A stretch of DNA of 64,000 nucleotides from Desulfobacterales bacterium (GTDB taxonomy: Bacteria; Desulfobacterota; Desulfobacteria; Desulfobacterales; SURF-7): assembly GCA_028277765.1 (NCBI GenBank), contig JANQFQ010000008.1:1-64000 (forward strand). The letters run 5' to 3'. Both the position numbers and the translations under genes were made by a program. Under the pieces are notes generated by a model. The model was not told where the DNA came from. It was given only the letters and a program-made list of their open reading frames with translations, and did no database searches. Shown in pieces: positions 57,156-64,000 of this stretch (its first letter is position 1; the number at the start of each line of letters is the position of its first letter).

Positions 57156-58262
57156 ATGTTTGACAGGCGTCTGATAGAAAATTTTGACTGGGGTCTGGTC
57201 GGCCTCACTGTTCTGCTGGGGAGCATGGGGCTTGTGATTTTATATAGCGCTGAAACTGCGGGCGCTTCAGCTGCTCACCAGATCCTCTTCTGGAGGCAGG
57301 TGATATGGTTCTGTATAGGTTTGACCGTTTTGATCATAGCCTGCTTGTTCAGCTATAAAAATTTAAACCGCTGGGGGTTTGAAATCTATCTGTTAAGCAT
57401 TATTCTCCTGATCTGCGTATTGATGTTCGGAAAGCTTGTGGCTGGTTCCAGGAGGTGGCTCTTAATAGGCCCACTTACCATACAGCCTTCGGAACTAGTA
57501 AAAATCGCTGTTGTTGTTATTCTGGCTCAGTATTATTCAAAACGGGCAAAGATTCACGGCTTTTCGATTAGGGAACTTCTTACACCCATGGCAACTGTTA
57601 TCATTCCATGTGTGTTGATTTTCAAGCAGCCAGATCTGGGGACAGCTATGGTAATTGTTTTAATAGCGGCCTCAGTGACTGCTTATGTTAAAATTGAAAA
57701 GCGGTCCCTTTTTTTAATAACCGGCGCATGTGGTTTGATCGCTGTTCTTGGATGGTTTTTTCTTCTCAAGGAATATCAGCAGCAGAGAATTCTGACATTT
57801 CTGGACCCTGACCGCGACCCATTCGGCGCTGGGTACCATATTATTCAATCAAAGATAGCCATCGGTTCAGGAATGATCTTTGGCAAAGGTTTTCTAAAAG
57901 GGACTCAAAATATTCTTTCATTTCTGCCGGAGCAGCATACGGATTTTATTCTATCTGTTTTGGCGGAGGAGTGGGGGTTCTTAGGCACAATTTTCGTTCT
58001 TTTTATCTATCTGCTTATCATTGCCTGGGGACTGAATACAGCTCATCGGTGCAGAGATCCCTTTGGAAAAATTCTTGCTGTTGGTATTACCGCCATGATT
58101 TTCTGTCAGGTTTTTGTAAACGCGGGAATGGTTATGGGATTGATGCCAGTTGTGGGAGTGCCGTTGCCTTTAATCAGCTACGGCGGTTCATCGGTTGTAA
58201 CCACTCTTTTGGGTATCGGTTTTCTATTGAATATAGGTATGAGAAAGTATATAATAGATTAG
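57156..58262 (+). CDS. rodA: RodA SEDS peptidoglycan glycosyltransferase
   Basis: 368 residues, ten helices. Family motifs: GSRRWLLIGPLTIQPSELVKI, the FKQPDLGTAMV loop with its catalytic-type Asp, LPEQHTDFILSVLAEEWGF and the C-terminal LPLISYGGSS. It polymerises lipid II glycan chains together with PBP2. The gene is 33 bp after mrdA. Confidence 0.97.
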   Translation: MFDRRLIENFDWGLVGLTVLLGSMGLVILYSAETAGASAAHQILFWRQVIWFCIGLTVLIIACLFSYKNLNRWGFEIYLLSIILLICVLMFGKLVAGSRRWLLIGPLTIQPSELVKIAVVVILAQYYSKRAKIHGFSIRELLTPMATVIIPCVLIFKQPDLGTAMVIVLIAASVTAYVKIEKRSLFLITGACGLIAVLGWFFLLKEYQQQRILTFLDPDRDPFGAGYHIIQSKIAIGSGMIFGKGFLKGTQNILSFLPEQHTDFILSVLAEEWGFLGTIFVLFIYLLIIAWGLNTAHRCRDPFGKILAVGITAMIFCQVFVNAGMVMGLMPVVGVPLPLISYGGSSVVTTLLGIGFLLNIGMRKYIID

Positions 58263-58340
58263 ATTTTTTTAAGAGATATATTCTCGGTAGTTTCACCCCA
58301 TATAATTTTAATTTTTCTAAAGTAAAAAGCAGGTGCAAAA

Positions 58341-58739
58341 ATGCGTAAATCCAAGCAGACTGAAACAGTTAACACTTTCCTTGGCTTTGATGCCAGCATA
58401 GAGGGAACAATAGAATTCAAGGGTACGATCCGGCTGTACGGAAGGGTCAAGGGAAAAATATTCAGCAGTAGCGGCACGCTCATCGTAGGAGAAAAGGCGG
58501 TTGTCGATGCTGATATCGATGTTGATATCGCCATTATTATGGGCCAGGTTAATGGCGTTATCAATGCTAAAAATAGAATTGAAGTTTATCCTCCTGGAAG
58601 TATTACGGGCGATATTCAGGCCCCAGTTGTATCAATTGATGCAGGAGTCAGGTTTAATGGAAACTGCTCCATGGATTCCGGTCCCACTGTTACCGTAAAA
58701 TCCACACAGCCCCCAAAAGCGCTTTCTGTTGTTGAATAA
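58341..58739 (+). CDS. Bactofilin
   Basis: 132 residues. The DUF583/bactofilin beta-helix core (about 10-110) has regular hydrophobic turns (GTIEFKGTIRLYGRVKGKI, GTLIVGEKAVVDADI) between disordered ends. It polymerises without nucleotides into membrane-associated filaments used in shape, stalk or chromosome positioning. Placement directly after rodA ties it to cell-shape control here. Confidence 0.93.
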   Translation: MRKSKQTETVNTFLGFDASIEGTIEFKGTIRLYGRVKGKIFSSSGTLIVGEKAVVDADIDVDIAIIMGQVNGVINAKNRIEVYPPGSITGDIQAPVVSIDAGVRFNGNCSMDSGPTVTVKSTQPPKALSVVE

Positions 58740-58770
58740 CAAAAATACTCTTTTTTAATAAAAAAAACCT

Positions 58771-58799
58771 TTGACATTCAGTTTGGTCTGATGTTATTA
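58771..58799 (+). promoter_or_regulatory. Candidate sigma-70 promoter of the atp operon
   Basis: TTGACA at 58771-58776, a 17 bp spacer, and TTATTA at 58794-58799. It is about 97 bp before the first atp start, with no terminator visible between it and that gene. Confidence 0.5.
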
Positions 58800-58895
58800 G
58801 TCTTTTTTTCTAAGTTTAGGGGCAATTTATGGCTGCGCCTAGCAGTACATAAGTATGTTTAATAATTATTGATATTATGTTTGGAGGGCAACCTG

Positions 58896-59426
58896 ATGAG
58901 AAGTTCTGGCTCCAACCGGAATCATTATTTATTTCTAGCATTTACAGCACTTTATCTTTTTTTCTTTTCAAACCCATCCTCAGTTTTTGCTGCGGGTATC
59001 AAAGTTATTCCTGACAAATCGCTCATTATCCAGATTATCAATTTTCTTTTTCTCATTTGGGCTTTAAATGTTATTGCGTACAGGCCCATCAGGAATATCC
59101 TGATTCAGAGAAAAGAAAAGTTTTCTGGACTGGAGCAGCGTATTGAAAGCCTTGATAACGATGCCTTAGTGAAAGATGACGCTTATAATAATGGTATCAG
59201 AGAAGCCAGGGAAAACGGTTTGAAGGCAAAAAATGACGTGCTTGATGCTGCTGCTGCAGAAGAGAACAAAATTATTGATCAGATAAATAAAAAGGCTCAG
59301 GAAAACCTTGTGGAAATCCGCAATCAAATTGCCGCGGACACCGAGGGTGTTAGAGATACTCTTCAGCAGGAGATTGACGCCTTTGCCGAGCAAATCGGGG
59401 AAAAGATACTAGGGAGGGCTATATAA
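58896..59426 (+). CDS. atpF': ATP synthase subunit b' (first b-type subunit)
   Basis: 176 residues from ATG 58896, behind GGAGG at 58883; an upstream TTG in frame at 58869 was rejected. An N-terminal hydrophobic stretch ending FAA resembles a cleavable signal. The anchoring helix follows (IIQIINFLFLIWALNVIAY), then a long charged coiled coil (about 70-170). It pairs with AtpF in the peripheral stalk. The gene overlaps atpF in TAATG. Confidence 0.9.
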   Translation: MRSSGSNRNHYLFLAFTALYLFFFSNPSSVFAAGIKVIPDKSLIIQIINFLFLIWALNVIAYRPIRNILIQRKEKFSGLEQRIESLDNDALVKDDAYNNGIREARENGLKAKNDVLDAAAAEENKIIDQINKKAQENLVEIRNQIAADTEGVRDTLQQEIDAFAEQIGEKILGRAI

Positions 59427-60025
59427 TGATGATTTTTATGAGAAAAACACTGATCCTTCGAAAACAGTATCTGGCGATAACCATTATTCTGACCATAATG
59501 GTCTGTTTTGCCGCTGGAACGGCTGCTGCTTCAGAAGGAGAACCAAAAGGTTGGGTTGAAACCGATTCATACCGGATTTTTAATTTTCTTATTCTCGCGG
59601 CCGCCTTGATATTCTTGATCAAAAAATTCAACATTTCTGATATGGTCAATTCCCGCATAACTGACATTGAAAATCAGCTTATAGACCTTGAAACAAAGAA
59701 GAAAGATGCCCAGGAAAAACTGGCTGAATACAATGAAAAAATTTCTTCGCTTGAAACTAAAGCTGAAAAAATAATTGCCGATTATACGAAGCAGGGTGAA
59801 GATGCCAAGGCAAGAATACTTGAAGAGGCTGAAGCCGCGGCAGCCAAGCTTGAAGAACAGGCCCAGCGAACAATCGAGCATGAATTTACAAATGCAAAGC
59901 TAAAACTCCAGAAGGAAATAACCGAAAAAGCTCTTGATAAAGCAGAAGAGCTTGTCAAAGTTAAAATCACATCAGAAGACCAGGATAGGCTGGTAGATGA
60001 ATATTTAAATAAGGTGGTGGCATAA
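59426..60025 (+). CDS. atpF: ATP synthase subunit b
   Basis: 199 residues. As in b', there is an extra N-terminal hydrophobic segment with an Ala-rich cleavage-like end (AAGTAAASE) before the true anchor helix (RIFNFLILAAALIFLI, about 53-68), then a coiled coil to the end. The start ATG uses the last base of the b' stop, and its own stop overlaps atpH in the same way. It links F0 to delta and the F1 head. Confidence 0.93.
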   Translation: MMIFMRKTLILRKQYLAITIILTIMVCFAAGTAAASEGEPKGWVETDSYRIFNFLILAAALIFLIKKFNISDMVNSRITDIENQLIDLETKKKDAQEKLAEYNEKISSLETKAEKIIADYTKQGEDAKARILEEAEAAAAKLEEQAQRTIEHEFTNAKLKLQKEITEKALDKAEELVKVKITSEDQDRLVDEYLNKVVA

Positions 60026-60579
60026 TGAAAAATATAGCTGTTGCACGGCGTTATGCCAAGGCGCTTATGCTTATTGGCAAAGAGGATGGACAGGCTGAAA
60101 AGTACAGAAAAGAACTTGCTGACCTGACAAATTTAATGGCCTCGGAACAAGCTCTTGAGCAGGCTATCTGCAATCCGTTGTATGATGCTAAAGAACGGAG
60201 AAGAGTGTTACAGACGGTTGTTGAAAAACTCGATTTGACAAAGGTTGTGGCTTCTTTTCTTTTCCTGCTTTTTGACAAAGGAAGAATCGGCTTTTTAGAC
60301 AGTATAAATGAAGCTTATCAAAAGCTGGCTGATGAATTAAAAGGTATCGCAAGGGCGAGCCTTATATCAGCTGCCGAGCTTTCATCTGACGCTGTTGATA
60401 AAATCCAGGCTTCTCTTATTAAAATGACAGGCAAGGAAGAAGTAATGCTTGAAATAAAACAGGATCCCAGTCTTATCGGCGGTGTTGTGACAAAGATCGG
60501 AGACCTTGTTTTAGACGGAAGTATAAAAACTCAAATACTCAATATGAGAGAAAACTTAAAAAGGGGTGAGAGTGCATAA
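60025..60579 (+). CDS. atpH: ATP synthase subunit delta
   Basis: 184 residues. It has the N-terminal helical domain ([10 protein letters not shown]) and the C-terminal [19 protein letters not shown] block typical of delta/OSCP. It is fused by TAATG overlaps to atpF and atpA, implying tight coupling. It caps the F1 alpha3-beta3 head and holds the b/b' stalk. Confidence 0.96.
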   Translation: MKNIAVARRYAKALMLIGKEDGQAEKYRKELADLTNLMASEQALEQAICNPLYDAKERRRVLQTVVEKLDLTKVVASFLFLLFDKGRIGFLDSINEAYQKLADELKGIARASLISAAELSSDAVDKIQASLIKMTGKEEVMLEIKQDPSLIGGVVTKIGDLVLDGSIKTQILNMRENLKRGESA

Positions 60580-62096
60580 TGGAAATTAAAGCAGAAGAAA
60601 TAAGCCAGATTATTAAGGAACAGATTAAGGATTTCGACAAGAAGGTCGAGCTGAGCGAGACAGGTGTCGTCTTGTCGGTTGGTGACGGTATTGCCAGGAT
60701 TTATGGCCTTGAAAAAGCCATGACAATGGAGCTAGTTGAATTTCCAGGTGGCATCCTTGGGCTTGTACTGAACCTTGAAGAAGACAACGTTGGTGTTGCT
60801 GTAATGGGTGAAGACGTCCATATTAAAGAAGGCGATATGGTTAAGCGTACGGGCAAAATTGCCCAGGTCCCGGTTGGAGATGCAGTCCTTGGCCGTGTTG
60901 TTGACACAACAGGCGCCCCCCTTGACGGTAAGGGCCCGATTGACGCTAAAGAGTTCAGCAGGATCGAAGTTGTCGCTCCTGGTGTTATCGCCAGAAAAAG
61001 TGTACATGAGCCCTGTTATACCGGTCTGAAAGCTATTGACGCCATGACACCGGTTGGACGCGGACAGCGTGAGCTGATCATCGGCGACCGACAGATCGGC
61101 AAAACAGCTGTTGCCATTGACGCAATTCTTGCACAGAAAGATACAGATGTTTACTGTATCTATGTTGCGTGCGGGCAGAAAAAATCATCGGTTGCTCAGG
61201 TCCACGCTATTCTGGAAAAACACGGCGCAATGGAATACACGACCATCGTATCCGCCTGCGCGAGCGACCCCGCGTCACTACAGTTCCTGGCCCCTTATGC
61301 AGGATGCTCCATGGGCGAATATTTCCGTGACAACGGCAAGCATTCTCTTATTATTTATGATGACCTTTCAAAACAGGCTGCCGCGTACCGCCAGGTGTCA
61401 CTGCTTCTAAGACGTCCTCCTGGACGCGAGGCATATCCCGGCGACATTTTCTATAACCATTCACGTCTCCTTGAACGCTCCGCAAAGCTGAACGATGAAC
61501 TCGGAGCAGGTTCCCTGACAGCCCTTCCGATCATTGAAACCCAGGCTGGCGACGTGTCCGCGTTTATTCCGACAAACGTTATTTCTATTACAGACGGACA
61601 GATATACCTTGAACCAAACCTGTTCTTTGCAGGTGTAAGACCTTCCATTAACGTTGGTCTTTCGGTTTCCCGTGTTGGCGGTGCAGCACAGGTTAAAGCG
61701 ATGAAATCGGTTGCGGGTACGCTCCGCCTTGATATGGCCCAGTTCCGTGAACTGGAAGCCTTCGCAGCCTTTGGCAGCGACCTTGATGAAGCAACACAAA
61801 AACAGCTCACACGAGGTGAACGTCTTGTTGAAATCCTGAAGCAGCCCCAGTATCAGCCGTTGCCCATGGAAAAGCAGGTGACCATTCTTTATGCGGGTAC
61901 AAACGGGTTTCTTGATGAACTACCTATTGATGTTCTTGCCAAGTACGAAGCAGGCCTTTATCCATTTATTGAAAGTAAATATCCTGAAATTTTCTCAGGT
62001 CTTAAAGAGCAAGAAGCCTTTACTGAAGACATTGAGCAGAAAATGGAAAAGGCCCTTGCCGAGTATGGTGATGAATTTAAGGACACGATACAATAA
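60579..62096 (+). CDS. atpA: ATP synthase subunit alpha
   Basis: 505 residues, close to the usual 500-513. The P-loop is GDRQIGKT at 169-176, with Ile where E. coli has Thr. The arginine-finger region ([10 protein letters not shown]) is intact. It is the non-catalytic nucleotide-binding subunit of F1. No unusual insertion is present. Confidence 0.98.
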   Translation: MEIKAEEISQIIKEQIKDFDKKVELSETGVVLSVGDGIARIYGLEKAMTMELVEFPGGILGLVLNLEEDNVGVAVMGEDVHIKEGDMVKRTGKIAQVPVGDAVLGRVVDTTGAPLDGKGPIDAKEFSRIEVVAPGVIARKSVHEPCYTGLKAIDAMTPVGRGQRELIIGDRQIGKTAVAIDAILAQKDTDVYCIYVACGQKKSSVAQVHAILEKHGAMEYTTIVSACASDPASLQFLAPYAGCSMGEYFRDNGKHSLIIYDDLSKQAAAYRQVSLLLRRPPGREAYPGDIFYNHSRLLERSAKLNDELGAGSLTALPIIETQAGDVSAFIPTNVISITDGQIYLEPNLFFAGVRPSINVGLSVSRVGGAAQVKAMKSVAGTLRLDMAQFRELEAFAAFGSDLDEATQKQLTRGERLVEILKQPQYQPLPMEKQVTILYAGTNGFLDELPIDVLAKYEAGLYPFIESKYPEIFSGLKEQEAFTEDIEQKMEKALAEYGDEFKDTIQ

Positions 62097-62139
62097 TTCT
62101 ATAAAACCCTGTAACAGGGATTAACAAGGATATATTTTT

Positions 62140-63036
62140 ATGCCATCGTTAAAGGAAGTTCAGTTAAAAATCACGAGCGTTAAGCAGACCAAGAAGATTA
62201 CAAAGGCTATGAATATGGTTGCCACTTCCAAGATGCGCGGCGCTCAGACAAGCATGGAGGCGTTTCGCCCGTATGCAGCAAAGTTTGCCGAAGTGCTTGG
62301 CAGTCTTGCGGAAAAAGCAGGTGAAGATGCCAGCCCATTGCTGGTGCCAAAGGATGATGTCAAAAAGATCAATATCATCCTGTGTACATCTGACAGGGGA
62401 CTTTGCGGCGGATTTAACATCAATCTAATTCATCTTGCTGAAGATCTCATCAAAAAGAACGCCGACCGGAACGTTGAAATTTCATTCACGAATTTCGGAA
62501 AAAAGGGCCGTGATTTTTGCAGAAAAAACGGTTTTGAAATAAAAAATGAATATCTCGGTGTTGTTGGCGGGAATTTCGGTTTTAACATCGCATCAACTTC
62601 CGGCCGGGATCTTATAAACGGTTTTCTCGACGGAACTTATGATGAAGTTTATGTTATTTTCAGTGAATTTATAAGCATGGCAAAGCAGGAGCCTGTAGCA
62701 AAGCAGTTGCTGCCGATCCCGCCCATTGAAATGGATAAGATAGATGAAGCTGGTGAGGAAGAAACAGGATACCTTGCTGAACACATTTGCGAGCCATCAC
62801 CAGATGCGCTCCTGGGTAATATGTTGCCGCGCAATATTTTTATACAGATTTATAGTGCTCTGCTGGAAACATCTACCAGTGAACATGCCGCAAGAATGGC
62901 TGCCATGGATAACGCCACAAAAGCCTGTGATGATATGGTAACTGACCTTACATTACTGTATAACAAAGCAAGACAGGCTGCTATTACTGCGGATTTAATG
63001 GATATCGTCGGTGGCGCCGAGGCGCTTAAAGGCTAA
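62140..63036 (+). CDS. atpG: ATP synthase subunit gamma
   Basis: 298 residues. The N-terminal helix (MPSLKEVQLKITSVKQTKKITKAM pattern) and C-terminal helix (ARMAAMDNATKACDDM ... AALTADL-like end) form the rotor coiled coil. The SDRGLCGGFN block is typical. It is 43 bp after atpA. Confidence 0.97.
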   Translation: MPSLKEVQLKITSVKQTKKITKAMNMVATSKMRGAQTSMEAFRPYAAKFAEVLGSLAEKAGEDASPLLVPKDDVKKINIILCTSDRGLCGGFNINLIHLAEDLIKKNADRNVEISFTNFGKKGRDFCRKNGFEIKNEYLGVVGGNFGFNIASTSGRDLINGFLDGTYDEVYVIFSEFISMAKQEPVAKQLLPIPPIEMDKIDEAGEEETGYLAEHICEPSPDALLGNMLPRNIFIQIYSALLETSTSEHAARMAAMDNATKACDDMVTDLTLLYNKARQAAITADLMDIVGGAEALKG

Positions 63037-63091
63037 AACCCGGCAAAACGTATGAATAAATACTTTATATAGATTTATAGGAGGTCTATAG

Positions 63092-64000
<909 letters not shown>

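Overview
The window is most likely chromosomal DNA of a Desulfobacterota bacterium, probably a Desulfobacterales-type anaerobe. This is inferred from the gene set. It has a cytochrome c-led rnf operon, a glycyl radical enzyme, a K+-independent-type membrane pyrophosphatase, CarD, DUF1844, mreBCD-mrdA-rodA followed by bactofilin, an ATP synthase operon with two b-type subunits and no a or c gene, and dispersed CACCACGAAG-type intergenic repeats. There are no rRNA genes or CRISPR arrays. Three tRNAs are present (Gln-TTG, Arg-CCT, Pro-GGG).

Accessory part, 1-27212, almost all on the minus strand. It opens with the N-terminal 444 codons of a glycyl radical enzyme cut by the window edge. Then come a decayed DUF4143-type ATPase, a second intact ATPase, a hipBA toxin-antitoxin pair, and a three-gene block: a 1700-residue surface protein, an SpvB/RHS polymorphic toxin and a small acidic immunity protein. 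A two-component system follows, whose sensor kinase is split by a -1 frame change in a run of eight A. The last block is a cell-envelope group: MBOAT acyltransferase, SGNH-like protein and a membrane-embedded spermidine-synthase-like protein.

Energy and lipid part, 27567-38644, plus strand. A pentaheme cytochrome and rnfCDGEAB form an operon ended by a strong terminator. This Rnf is unusual in several linked ways. RnfC lacks the recognisable FMN/NADH motifs, RnfD lacks the Thr expected to carry FMN, and RnfB has a complete GltD-like FAD/NAD(P)H oxidoreductase fused to it. I regard this as the most interesting system in the window. It is followed by a small orphan type II fatty-acid/polyketide-like cluster: two hotdog dehydratase-like proteins, SDR, ACP, nitroreductase and ketosynthase.

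Housekeeping part, 38777-64000. Minus-strand genes are rluD, carD, hppA, pth, rplY, prs, tRNA-Gln, ispE, htrA, a DUF1844 gene and serA. Plus-strand genes are an S66 LD-carboxypeptidase, a serine beta-lactamase-like hydrolase, mreBCD-mrdA-rodA-bactofilin (cell elongation) and atpF'FHAGD (F1 plus the peripheral stalk), with atpD cut by the window end. Several intergenic repeat families are scattered through the whole window.
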